From the NCBI GenBank assembly GCA_900548905.1, contig URMK01000029.1, positions 1 through 64,000 on the forward strand: 64,000 bases of DNA. The letters run 5' to 3'. Position 1 is the stretch's first letter, and the number at the start of each line of letters is the position of its first letter. The position numbers and the translations under genes were made by a program. The DNA is from an uncultured Lachnospiraceae bacterium (lineage in GTDB: Bacteria > Bacillota > Clostridia > Lachnospirales > Lachnospiraceae). This document shows positions 1 through 7,138 of this stretch, piece after piece. Under the pieces are notes generated by a model. It made no database searches, had not been told where the DNA came from, and saw nothing but the letters and a program-made list of their open reading frames with translations.

Positions 1-102
1 GGACGCAGCGTAAGGACTGGCGTTTTTAGACGCCCCTTCCAGGAATCCTTGCAGCGCCGCCGCCCCAGGGAGAATAGGGGAGGGCACAGGACACAAGGGG
101 CC

Positions 103-126
103 GTCTGAACTGTTACGAACAGTAAC
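103..126. repeat. Short GTAAC/GTTAC dispersed palindrome
   Basis: The sequence GTCTGAACTGTTAC is followed by GAACAGTAAC. It resembles the terminal inverted repeat (CTGAACAGTTACA) of the MITE at 27325-27458 with small changes. It is one of several such motifs in the window, nearly all in intergenic DNA. Confidence 0.4.
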
Positions 127-278
127 TTTACTTCTCTTTTATTTTTATGAAACTCTTGTTTACCTGCAGGATTTCTGTTATAGTGGTATCATAAATGATG
201 TTTCTTCGTTTCAAAAGAATTCTTTGAGGAATCCCTCATAAAAATCAAACAGGAATGATTTGCAGAACTAAATAATGA

Positions 279-308
279 TTGATTTTCTACGCAAGAGAGT
301 ATTATAAT
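279..308 (+). promoter_or_regulatory. Candidate promoter of first Rpn gene
   Basis: TTGATT at 279-284 and TATAAT at 303-308 are separated by 18 bp. The same arrangement is conserved upstream of the paralogous Rpn gene on the minus strand (17029-17058). The start codon at 324 lies so close that the predicted leader would be under 12 nt and would barely include the ribosome binding site. The block may therefore be conserved for another reason. Confidence 0.4.
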
Positions 309-323
309 GATCAGGAGAGAAGG

Positions 324-1298
324 ATGGGGAAAAAGGATATTACCCTGCAGGATTTTCTTGGGGATCCGTATATTTTTGCGGATCTTTTCAACGGCTGCTG
401 TTTTGGCGGCGAGCCGGTAATATGCCCGGAGGAGCTTTTTCCTCTGGACAGTGTGCAGTGTACCCAAAATAACAGTGGAATACCGGGAAAAAAGATCCGG
501 GACACCAAAAAGCTGCTGTACCGCGGGGAACCGGCTGCGGTGCTGGCTGTGGAAAACCAGGAATATACGGATTACCGTATGGCAGTCAGGTGTATGCGCT
601 ATGATGCGGATGAATATGAGCGGCAGATAAAAGAAATCATGTCCAGACATAAAGCACAGGAGGGTATCTCTTATTTCGGGGAAGAGGACAGGATCCTGCC
701 TGTGCTGACGATTGTGCTTTATTATGGAAAAGAGGAATGGAAGCGTCCGCGCACGATCCATGATATGCTGGACTTTAGCAGGGGGCGGGTGTTCCGCGTT
801 AAAATACCGGATTATCCTCTGCAGGTGCTGTCTGTCAGGATTGATATTAATATAGAGCTATTCCGCACGGAACTGAGAGAAGTTATGGGAATTTTACAGC
901 GTGTGGATGATAAGGCAGCCATGAGGCGGTTTTTTGCAGAAAACAGGGAGGCTTTTTCCAAGATGACGGAAAGAGGCTTCGAGGTGATTGTCTGCAGCAC
1001 CAATTCCCGGAAGCTGCGGAGATATATTATGAAAAATACGGAAGGAGGGCATGTGAATATGTGTAAAGCCTTTGATGAATGGATGGAGGACTGCAGAATG
1101 GAAGGAAAAGCGCTTGGAATCCGGATTGGAGAAGAGCGGGGACAAAAACGTGGAGAAAAACGTGGAGTAAAAAAGGGAGAAGCCCGTCTTTCACAGCTTA
1201 TTTTAAAGCTTGGAGCGGAGGGAAGGGCGGCGGATATCCTGCGTGTGGCGGAGGATGCCTCCCTCAGAAACCGTCTTTACAGAAAATATGGCCTGTAA
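324..1298 (+). CDS. Rpn family PD-(D/E)XK nuclease / putative transposase (paralog 1)
   Basis: This 324-residue protein belongs to the Rpn (recombination-promoting nuclease, transposase_31/PDDEXK_2) group. These are predicted DNA endonucleases; E. coli members have been tied to recombination and anti-phage toxicity. The visible core has D60 followed by LAVENQ at 74-79, an E-x-Q version of the PD-(D/E)XK site, and a hydrophobic strand at about 126-134. The start is set at 324 by AGGAG seven bases upstream; the open frame reaches 279 but crosses the candidate promoter. The C-terminal tail holds a run of GExR/K four-residue units encoded by a 12 bp tandem repeat (1128-1187), then a helical LILKLG...RLYRKYGL end shared with paralog 2 at 16084-17013. 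An internal start at 1059 may give a separate small protein. Family assignment is firm; the in vivo role is unknown. Confidence 0.85.
   Translation: MGKKDITLQDFLGDPYIFADLFNGCCFGGEPVICPEELFPLDSVQCTQNNSGIPGKKIRDTKKLLYRGEPAAVLAVENQEYTDYRMAVRCMRYDADEYERQIKEIMSRHKAQEGISYFGEEDRILPVLTIVLYYGKEEWKRPRTIHDMLDFSRGRVFRVKIPDYPLQVLSVRIDINIELFRTELREVMGILQRVDDKAAMRRFFAENREAFSKMTERGFEVIVCSTNSRKLRRYIMKNTEGGHVNMCKAFDEWMEDCRMEGKALGIRIGEERGQKRGEKRGVKKGEARLSQLILKLGAEGRAADILRVAEDASLRNRLYRKYGL
1059..1298 (+). CDS. Possible nested RpnS-like small protein (C-terminal part of Rpn paralog 1)
   Basis: Within the Rpn gene, GGAGG at 1044-1048 precedes an in-frame ATG at 1059. It would encode a 79-residue protein beginning MCKAFDEWMEDC. 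The same position in the paralog at 16275 and in the interrupted gene at 27636 also has GGAGG 8-10 bases before an in-frame ATG. In E. coli, rpn genes are known to encode short in-frame C-terminal proteins that inhibit the full nuclease. Expression here is inferred only from the signals. Confidence 0.45.
   Translation: MCKAFDEWMEDCRMEGKALGIRIGEERGQKRGEKRGVKKGEARLSQLILKLGAEGRAADILRVAEDASLRNRLYRKYGL
1128..1187 (+). repeat. 12 bp tandem repeat inside Rpn gene
   Basis: Five imperfect 12 bp units, such as GGAGAAGAGCGG and GGAGAAAAACGT, encode consecutive GEER, GQKR, GEKR, GVKK and GEAR. Paralog 2 has only the equivalent of one such unit (GIKKGESR), so copy number differs between the two genes. 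This suggests slippage that changes tail length in steps of four residues. Confidence 0.8.
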
Positions 1299-1380
1299 GA
1301 CGGTTTCTGAGGGAAGAATAGAGGAAGAGAAGCAACAGCCAGACAGGTATAAACTGTTATATAAAGAAAGGAAAAGCAGG

Positions 1381-2316
1381 ATGGGAGAATATACCGGATA
1401 TTTATTTGTGCATTTTATCGGAGAAGAAAAGCTGGGAGAACAGATTTATTTTGCATTGAGCCGGGACGGGCTGCACTGGACCGATTTGAATCATGGGAAG
1501 CCGGTTCTGTGTTCGGAGATCGGAGAACAAGGCGTAAGGGATCCCTTTATCCTGCGAAACCCGCTGAATGGGAAATATGTGATAATTGCCACTGATTTGC
1601 GGATTGAAGCCGGAAAAGGGTGGACCGTGGCTCAGGAGGCCGGGAGCAGAAACCTCATGATATGGGAATCGGTGGATCTGCAAAGATGGGAAGGCCCTTT
1701 CGGCTGCGAGGTGGGAATTCCGGAAGCCGGCTGTGTATGGGCCCCCGAAGCCATCTTTGACGAAAACAGTCAGGATTTTCTAGTGTTCTGGGCATCCAAA
1801 GTTAAGGAAGAAGGCGACCCGGAATCCAAACAGCGTATATATGCCGCACGCACAAAGGATTTCCATACCTTTACCAAGGCTGAAAAATACCAGGAAGGGG
1901 TGAACCATATCATTGACACCACGATTCTGAAGGCGGGAGAGTACTATTTCCGTTTTTCCAAAGATGAAACGGAGAAAAATATCAGATTGGAAAAAAGCAA
2001 AAGTCTCGGCAAAGGAAGCTTTACCGAGGTGAAAGCTCCTGTACTGAATGCGCTGACTGGAGTGGAAGGCCCTGCTTCCTTCAAGTTTAATGACCGGGAG
2101 GAATGGTGCCTTATGGTGGATCGTTTTGCGGAGGGAAAAGGGTACTTGCCTCTGCTTAGCAGTGATTTTGGAAGCGGCTGCTTCCGTATACCCGGGGAAA
2201 GCGAATATGATCTGGGCATGACGAAAAAAAGACATGGCAGCATACTGAATCTGACCGAAGAAGAATTTCGTGCGCTTGAGGAAATGTGGGGAAAGAAGCA
2301 GAGGGGAGCAGAATAA
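1381..2316 (+). CDS. GH43-like five-bladed beta-propeller glycosidase
   Basis: This 311-residue cytoplasmic protein (no signal peptide) has the repeated blade pattern of the GH43/GH32/GH62 clan: 'FALSRDGLHWTDL', 'VRDPFILRN', 'WAPEAIFD', 'HIIDTTIL' and 'GVEGPASFKF'. The RDP segment and the WAPE and EGP segments match typical positions of the general base/pKa modulator and acid in GH43-type arabinofuranosidase/xylosidase-like enzymes. The start at 1381 follows an AAAGGA sequence; the upstream open extension overlaps the Rpn gene in another frame and is rejected. It sits 82 bp after the Rpn gene and ends before a strong terminator. The substrate is probably an arabinose- or xylose-containing oligosaccharide (inference). 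Confidence 0.75.
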   Translation: MGEYTGYLFVHFIGEEKLGEQIYFALSRDGLHWTDLNHGKPVLCSEIGEQGVRDPFILRNPLNGKYVIIATDLRIEAGKGWTVAQEAGSRNLMIWESVDLQRWEGPFGCEVGIPEAGCVWAPEAIFDENSQDFLVFWASKVKEEGDPESKQRIYAARTKDFHTFTKAEKYQEGVNHIIDTTILKAGEYYFRFSKDETEKNIRLEKSKSLGKGSFTEVKAPVLNALTGVEGPASFKFNDREEWCLMVDRFAEGKGYLPLLSSDFGSGCFRIPGESEYDLGMTKKRHGSILNLTEEEFRALEEMWGKKQRGAE

Positions 2317-2346
2317 ATACAGGAAGCTGACGGGATAATTCTGTTT

Positions 2347-2402
2347 CGGCGGCGCACAAAACAGGTAACAGTTTCCCACTGTTTTGTGTGCCGCCGCTTT
2401 TT
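2347..2402. terminator. Bidirectional intrinsic terminator
   Basis: CGGCGGCGCACAAAACAG pairs with CTGTTTTGTGTGCCGCCG around a short loop and is followed by a T-run on the plus strand. It lies between the convergent glycosidase and thioredoxin genes. Confidence 0.85.
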
Positions 2403-2410
2403 AAGACATT

Positions 2411-2722
2411 TCAGGCGTCCAACATTTTTAGAACATCCTTTTTAGAGCGCAGACCGATGCTGGATGCTTTTTTTCTGCCGTCCTGTACCAGGACGAGTGT
2501 GGGGATGCTCGCAACACCGAACTGGTTGGCAAGATCGATATTTTCGTCGATATTTATTTTTCCCACCTTGATATCGTTTCTTTCCTCGGCCACGGAATCA
2601 ACCGTTGGAGAAAACATACGGCAGGGGCCGCACCACGGAGCCCAGAAATCAAGGAGAACGGGTTTTTCCGATTCCAATACCTCTTTATTAAAATTTTCCG
2701 ATGTAATAGTTGTAACTGACAT
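2411..2722 (-). CDS. trxA: Thioredoxin
   Basis: This is a 103-residue cytoplasmic thioredoxin with the classic active site FWAPWCGPCRM (WCGPC at about 28-32), a cis-proline context IPT at about 71-73, and the usual beta-alpha-beta order. It transfers electrons from thioredoxin reductase to protein disulfides. The ATG at 2722 is chosen because AAGGAG lies eight bases upstream; a GTG three codons earlier would be too close to it. The sequence after the CxxC motif is RMFSPT rather than the common KMIAP, so it is one of the divergent extra thioredoxins frequent in Clostridia. It stands alone between a terminator and the DUF1905 gene. Confidence 0.92.
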   Translation of the reverse strand: MSVTTITSENFNKEVLESEKPVLLDFWAPWCGPCRMFSPTVDSVAEERNDIKVGKINIDENIDLANQFGVASIPTLVLVQDGRKKASSIGLRSKKDVLKMLDA

Positions 2723-2809
2723 ATGAATCACTCCTTCTTTACATATTTTGTTTTTCTGCTCTTATTGTAACTGTTATATGCAAAGGCTTCCGTGACAATG
2801 TCACAAAAC

Positions 2810-3079
2810 CTATTCTCTCTCTGTAATCACCACATGAACCGTATCTCCCGGCTGTCTGCCTATACGGCTGCGGATATCCTTGCGAAGGCCGATGATATGG
2901 CCGGGCGTCTGCATCCGTACCAGGCTTCCGTCATAGGGCACGCCGTCGAAAAGGGCATGCACCTTAACCCGGCCTTTTCCGAATTCCTCCCGGACATCAA
3001 AGGGAAATTCCACATAGGCGCCGTCGATGTCGGGGACCTTTTTTATGACTGCATCAAATTCATATTTTCTGGGATTCAT
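2810..3079 (-). CDS. DUF1905 domain protein
   Basis: This 89-residue protein matches the small beta-barrel DUF1905 family: FDAVIKKVPDIDGAYVEFP near the start, KVHALFDGVPYDGSL in the middle, and a closing GDTVHVVITERE. The molecular function is not established; the fold occurs alone or fused to YdeI-like domains. The ATG at 3079 has a perfect AAGGAG six bases upstream, so a longer 118-residue reading is not used. It is transcribed in the same direction as trxA, with about 90 bp between them. Confidence 0.8.
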   Translation of the reverse strand: MNPRKYEFDAVIKKVPDIDGAYVEFPFDVREEFGKGRVKVHALFDGVPYDGSLVRMQTPGHIIGLRKDIRSRIGRQPGDTVHVVITERE

Positions 3080-3174
3080 GATTTTCTCCTTTTTAGCTGC
3101 AAAAAGTACCGTCCGGCCTTCCGGGCGGCATATTCCTTTTTCAAGTTCTGCCTTTCCCATAATCATGAAAGGTT

Positions 3175-3192
3175 GTATACTTAATAGTATAC
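3175..3192. promoter_or_regulatory. Possible operator GTATACT-N4-AGTATAC
   Basis: Seven-base arms GTATACT and AGTATAC are separated by four bases in the 158 bp divergent region between DUF1905 and the ABC exporter. The size and symmetry suit a dimeric repressor, but no regulator gene is adjacent. Confidence 0.35.
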
Positions 3193-3237
3193 TTGAATTT
3201 TACAAAAGTATCATAAAACAAAGGAGTGCACAGGGCA

Positions 3238-4968
3238 ATGAAAATGTTATGGAAGCTTACCAAGGAAGCGTCCCGGTATAAGGGGCTGTATGTATGTGCC
3301 ATTCTATCCACGCTCTGCCTGACGGCAGTAAATCTGGCGGCCCCCAAGGTGCTGTCAACCATGACCGGTGTTGTGGAAAAGGGGATGGGCGAAACCTCTT
3401 TGGCAATTATTGTAAGACTTACGCTGCTTTTACTGGCACTGTATCTGTTCCGTGTGGTATTTCGGTTCCTGAGTAATTATCTGGCCCATAAGGCGGCCTG
3501 GTATCTGGTGGGCGATCTCAGAAGCCGGATGTATGACAAGCTGCAGAGTCTGGATTTGGGTTTCTTCCATGATAAACAGACCGGGGATTTAATGAGCCGG
3601 GTGGTGAACGATACCAGGGATTTTGAGTTGCTTTATGCCCACATGATTCCTGAAATGGTGACGAATCTGGTCACCTTTGCTGGAGTGCTCATTATTTTGC
3701 TGGCAATCAACTGGCGGCTGGCATTGATTACCTGCTGCCCCATTCCGCTGATCCTGTTTTCCGGCGTGATATTTGCAAAAAAGGTGAGGCCATTCTTTAA
3801 GGCATCCCAGCGCTGTATGGGGGAACTGAATGCCAAGCTGCAGGATAATCTGTCGGGGCTTCATGAAATCCAGTCCTTCGGACAGGAAGAATTCGAAAGC
3901 GGCCTGGTAAATAAGAAAAATTATGAGCAGGTAAGGGCTATGCTCCGTGCGCTGCGGGCCAGTGCCGTATTTCATCCCTGTGTGGAATTCCTGTCTTCCG
4001 TGGGAACGGTTCTGGTGGTTTTTTTCGGCGGGCTGCTCGCGTATAAAGGACAGCTGTCCGTAGAGGATATTGTGGCATTTGTCCTGTATCTGTCCCTGTT
4101 CTACGCCCCGGTTTCCGGGCTGGCTAACCTGCTGGAAAACCTGCAGCAGTCTTTGGCGGGGGCAGAGCGTGTTACCCTGATTCTGGATACGCCCTCGGCA
4201 ATCCGGGAGGAAGAGGATGCTGTGGAACTGGAGAATGTAAAGGGGAGTATTTCGTTCGAACAGGTCAGCTTCCATTATGGCAATAAAATACCGGTACTGA
4301 AAAAGATATCGTTTTCCTGTGAACCGGGGATGATGGTGGCTCTTGTGGGGCCTACCGGGGTGGGGAAAACGACGATGACCCAGCTGCTGTCCCGGTTTTA
4401 TGATCCGGTGGAAGGGGAAATCCGGATTGACGGAACGGATATCCGGAAGGCGACCTTGCAAAGCCTTCGGCGGAATATATCGCCGGTGCTTCAGGACACT
4501 TTTCTGTTCAACGGGACAATTGCTGAGAATATCGGTTATGCGAAGCCGGTTGCATCCCGGGAGGAAATAGAAGCGGCGGCGAAGGCGGCCAATATCCACG
4601 AGGATATTATGCATATGCCGGAACAGTATGAAACAAAGGTGGGAGAGAGGGGACTTCGCCTGTCCGGAGGGCAGAAGCAGCGAGTGGCTATAGCAAGGGC
4701 CATTTTGAGGCAGTCTCCCATAATTATACTGGATGAAGCGACCGCTTCGGTGGATGTGGAAACGGAAAGGCAGATTCAGAAGGCTATCAACAGACTTACG
4801 GGCAAGCGGACTATTATTGCTATTGCCCACCGTCTTTCCACTATCCGGAATGCGGATTTGATACTGGTCATCCATGAAGGGGAAATCGTGGAGCAGGGTA
4901 CTCATGATGAGCTGATGAGGGAGAAAGGGTTTTATTACAGGCTTCAGAAGGCGCAGGTGTCGGAATAA
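3238..4968 (+). CDS. ABC exporter, fused membrane and ATPase domains
   Basis: This 576-residue half-transporter of the type IV (ABCB/MdlB-like) exporter class acts in the cytoplasmic membrane. The N-terminal ~310 residues hold about six membrane helices, with the conserved 'SRVVNDTRDFE' coupling-helix region. The ATPase part has Walker A GPTGVGKTT at about 371, Q-loop VLQDTFLFNGT, signature LSGGQKQR at about 475, Walker B IIILDEATASVD at about 495 and H-loop AHRLS. It presumably works as a homodimer because no partner half-transporter is adjacent. The start at 3238 is favoured over GTG 3226 by distance from AAAGGAG. It is followed eight bases after the stop by a giant palindrome. The exported substrate cannot be told from sequence. 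Confidence 0.9.
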   Translation: MKMLWKLTKEASRYKGLYVCAILSTLCLTAVNLAAPKVLSTMTGVVEKGMGETSLAIIVRLTLLLLALYLFRVVFRFLSNYLAHKAAWYLVGDLRSRMYDKLQSLDLGFFHDKQTGDLMSRVVNDTRDFELLYAHMIPEMVTNLVTFAGVLIILLAINWRLALITCCPIPLILFSGVIFAKKVRPFFKASQRCMGELNAKLQDNLSGLHEIQSFGQEEFESGLVNKKNYEQVRAMLRALRASAVFHPCVEFLSSVGTVLVVFFGGLLAYKGQLSVEDIVAFVLYLSLFYAPVSGLANLLENLQQSLAGAERVTLILDTPSAIREEEDAVELENVKGSISFEQVSFHYGNKIPVLKKISFSCEPGMMVALVGPTGVGKTTMTQLLSRFYDPVEGEIRIDGTDIRKATLQSLRRNISPVLQDTFLFNGTIAENIGYAKPVASREEIEAAAKAANIHEDIMHMPEQYETKVGERGLRLSGGQKQRVAIARAILRQSPIIILDEATASVDVETERQIQKAINRLTGKRTIIAIAHRLSTIRNADLILVIHEGEIVEQGTHDELMREKGFYYRLQKAQVSE

Positions 4969-4975
4969 GGGCGGC

Positions 4976-5212
4976 GCCCCCGGGAGAGAAAAATGTCCCT
5001 GCCGGCTCTGCCGGAAGCCCCCGGGAACGGACTCCTTCTTTCCGGCTCCCATTAGACCGGGCATTGCGATGAGCCAAGGGCAAAAATTATGTCAGGAAAG
5101 CCTTCCATAATTTTTTGTCTCATCTTCATGGTCTAAGAGGGAGCCGGAAAGAAGGAGTCCGTTCCCGGGGGCTTTCGGCAGGGCGGCAGGGGCATTTTTC
5201 TCTCCCGGGGGC
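4976..5212. repeat. Giant imperfect palindrome A with conserved core
   Basis: The arms at 4976-5050 and 5139-5212 are almost perfect reverse complements over 74-75 bp; they begin GCCCCCGGGAGA and end TCTCCCGGGGGC. They enclose an 88 bp core that pairs further (TTAGACC with GGTCTAA, GATGAG with CTCATC, AAAAATTATG with CATAATTTTT). Read on the minus strand, the core matches the core of the element at 36062-36315, with AGATGAGAC early and GGCTCAT then CCGGTCT late. No ORF of significance lies inside. It is a structured element, not a simple terminator. Confidence 0.9.
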
Positions 5213-5254
5213 TGAGGTAGTGTGGGACGGGAAGGAAGGGAAGGAGAGGGGACT

Positions 5255-5935
5255 TTGAAGAAAGTTTTGTTCTGGGATTTTGATGGTACTATTATTTATC
5301 CGAATGAGTCTTTTCTGGATGCTTTGGATAGGTCGGTGAGAAGATTTGGCTTCGAAATAGAGAGAGGGGATATGAGGCGGTTTTTGCATAGGGCATGTAG
5401 TTGGTATTCGCCCGAGGTTTCTTATGAGAACGATATTGGTGGTGGTTGGTGGCGGAGGTTATTTGGGAGGTTCGAGATTTTTATTGAGGGATATGGTATA
5501 CCTCGGGTATTTTAGCCGGAGATGGAGGAGTTTTTCAGGGGGCTGATTCTGGATTTTCGGAATTACAGGTTGTATGAGGATGCGGAGGGAGTTTTGAGGG
5601 AGTGTCTGGAAAAGGGGTATCTAAATTATATTGTGTCCAATAATTTCCCGGAACTTTCCCGGGTTGTGGAGTGTTTGGGGCTGGGAAATTATTTTGCAGG
5701 GTATGTTGTTTCGTCAGCTGTGGGATATGAAAAGCCACGTGCGGAGATATTCCAACGGGCTTTGCAGGCGGCGGGTGATCCTGAGATTTGTTATATGATA
5801 GGAGATAATCCCATGGCGGATATCCGGGGAGGACATGAGGTAGGTATGAAAACGGTTTTAGTACATACGGCAGGCGGTTCCGGGGCAGACTGGAACTGCG
5901 GAAGGCTCACGGAAATACCTGCCATATTGGTATGA
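5255..5935 (+). pseudogene. HAD-family hydrolase interrupted by in-frame amber stop
   Basis: The first part begins at a TTG (5255) with AAGGAG upstream and encodes KKVLFWDFDGTII, HAD motif I with the nucleophile in DFDGT. It runs to a TAG at 5513-5515. The same frame continues without shift from 5516 to 5935, carrying motif II (IVSNN), the motif III lysine (GYEKPRAEIF) and motif IV (MIGDNPMADIRGG). The intact product would be a ~226-residue phosphoglycolate-phosphatase-like HAD enzyme. A single base change explains the break. A recent nonsense mutation, a sequencing error, or readthrough are the options; the rest of the frame is undamaged, which argues the event is young. Confidence 0.75.
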
Positions 5936-5948
5936 CAGGTTTAGGGAA

Positions 5949-6812
5949 TCAGCTGGCGGAACATTGAGCGTATTTTTTGGGAGATATGCCCACGGCTTTG
6001 GTGAAGGCTTTGAGGAAGTTGCTGTAATCGTTGAAGCCGCATAATTCGCAGGTTTCGGTTACGGAGTAGCCGGTGGTCAGGAGGGATTTGGCTACGGTAA
6101 TCCGTTTGGCGGTGATGTATTTATTGATGGTGGTGCCTGTGGCGGCTTTGAAGATACGGCACAGGTAGGAGCTGCTGAGGTAAAAATGGGCGGAAAGGTC
6201 GTCAATGCTCAGCTGGGAGTCGATATTCTGGTTGATGAAGGTGAGGATATCGTCCACCTGGGTGTGGTATGCGGCCGTATCTGTCAGCAGGTTATCCGCA
6301 GTGCTTTTGTTGTAGAAGATGCGGTTCAGGAAAACCATGAGTTCAGTGAAAACCGCCCTTTCTTCCAAATCTGCACCGAAGCCGGCAAATCCCGTGAGCT
6401 TGTGGACAAAATAGCGGAAGCGGTTTTGATCTTCTTCGGTCAGGTGGAGCTTATGGGAGATTTCACTTCCTCTGTAGTGAAAGCAGGTATTGAGATCTGT
6501 GGCGGAGGAGGACAGGCTTTTTAAAAAATCCGGATAGATGGACAGGACGATCCGTTCATGTACGGCCTGGTCGATCTGGGAGAGATAATGGCTTTCGTAT
6601 TGGTTGATAAAAAAAATATCCCCGGGCTGGATATCATAAAAACGGTTGTCAATGAGAAACTGTTTGCCGCCGGAAATGGAATAGTAAATTTCATAGCAGT
6701 CGTGGATATGCATATCCATGGGCTTCTCGTCATTATATAGATGAGCTACCGCAAAGCTTTTGTTTTCTATGCATGACTGGATTGCTGATTTGCAGGAGCT
6801 GTATTCTTTCAT
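5949..6812 (-). CDS. AraC family transcriptional regulator with cupin sensor domain
   Basis: This 287-residue regulator has an N-terminal cupin-type sugar-sensing domain (HIHDCYEIYY at about 35-44, IQPGDIFFINQYESH at about 61-75). The C-terminal ~100 residues carry two HTH units: LSIDDLSAHFYLSSSYLCRIFK, and SVTETCELCGFNDYSNFLKAF with the usual closing GISPKKY. It is divergent from kduI across 326 bp, so it most likely controls the kduI-rhaM operon in response to an uronate or rhamnose product (inference). It converges on the HAD pseudogene with only 13 bp between them. Confidence 0.9.
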   Translation of the reverse strand: MKEYSSCKSAIQSCIENKSFAVAHLYNDEKPMDMHIHDCYEIYYSISGGKQFLIDNRFYDIQPGDIFFINQYESHYLSQIDQAVHERIVLSIYPDFLKSLSSSATDLNTCFHYRGSEISHKLHLTEEDQNRFRYFVHKLTGFAGFGADLEERAVFTELMVFLNRIFYNKSTADNLLTDTAAYHTQVDDILTFINQNIDSQLSIDDLSAHFYLSSSYLCRIFKAATGTTINKYITAKRITVAKSLLTTGYSVTETCELCGFNDYSNFLKAFTKAVGISPKKYAQCSAS

Positions 6813-7138
6813 AATTTGTATGCGTTGTCCTTTCTATGGATTAGTAATAGATTGTAACGGTTCCGAACTGTGTGAACTGTTACAAAAGATTCCCCTGTTA
6901 TGCGGGCTTTTTGCAGGGAATTTGGCAGTTGTGCGGTTGGGGGAGACTGCAAAACCTCCCTTTTTGTACAGTATACGACATAAGTTCAGAATAAGCAAGA
7001 TTTTAGAGAAAATAACACAAGAACCGGAATATAAAGAATGTTATGATTATTACAACAGTGTAGAACACCCGGATTCGACAGGAGCTTCCGGGCAGAGTGT
7101 GGTAGCAAGGATTACCAAAGTCAGGAGGTATGGAAGAA
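6813..7138. other. Divergent regulatory region between araC-type gene and kduI
   Basis: This is 326 bp without a convincing gene. It holds the palindromic repeat at 6853-6884 near the regulator end and an AT-rich stretch at about 6990-7065 next to kduI that probably contains the operon promoter. The kduI leader ends in AGGAGG. No clear catabolite-repression site was seen by eye. Confidence 0.5.
6853..6884. repeat. GTAAC-type palindrome (possible minimal MITE relic)
   Basis: TGTAACGGTTC and GAACTGTTACA are reverse complements except one base and are separated by ten bases. They match the 13 bp terminal repeats of the MITE at 27325-27458. Flanking ATAGAT and AAAGAT resemble a 6 bp target duplication with one mismatch. 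Confidence 0.5.

Larger units (their letters stand above)
1..323. other. Non-coding start of window with GC-rich hairpins
   Basis: No convincing gene was seen. Bases 1-100 are GC-rich and can fold: GGCGT and ACGCC flank a short loop near 20-34, and CTGG pairs with CCAG outside it. Bases 103-126 carry a GTTACGAACAGTAAC-type inverted repeat related to the dispersed repeat described elsewhere. From about 130 the sequence becomes AT-rich and probably holds promoter signals for the following Rpn gene. The region touches the window edge, so the GC-rich part may be the end of a larger structure. Confidence 0.4.

Noticed and set aside
1210..1380. Longer N-terminus for the GH43-like gene
   Set aside because: It overlaps the Rpn gene in another frame, reads as low-quality sequence and lacks a ribosome site; ATG 1381 fits the family.
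3589..5064. 491-codon minus-strand frame opposite the ABC exporter
   Set aside because: It is antisense to Walker and signature motifs and runs into palindrome A; the composition is unlike a real protein.
4976..5212. Reading palindrome A as an ordinary rho-independent terminator of the exporter gene
   Set aside because: It is 237 bp, lacks a T-run, and shares a conserved core with a distant element, which a terminator would not.
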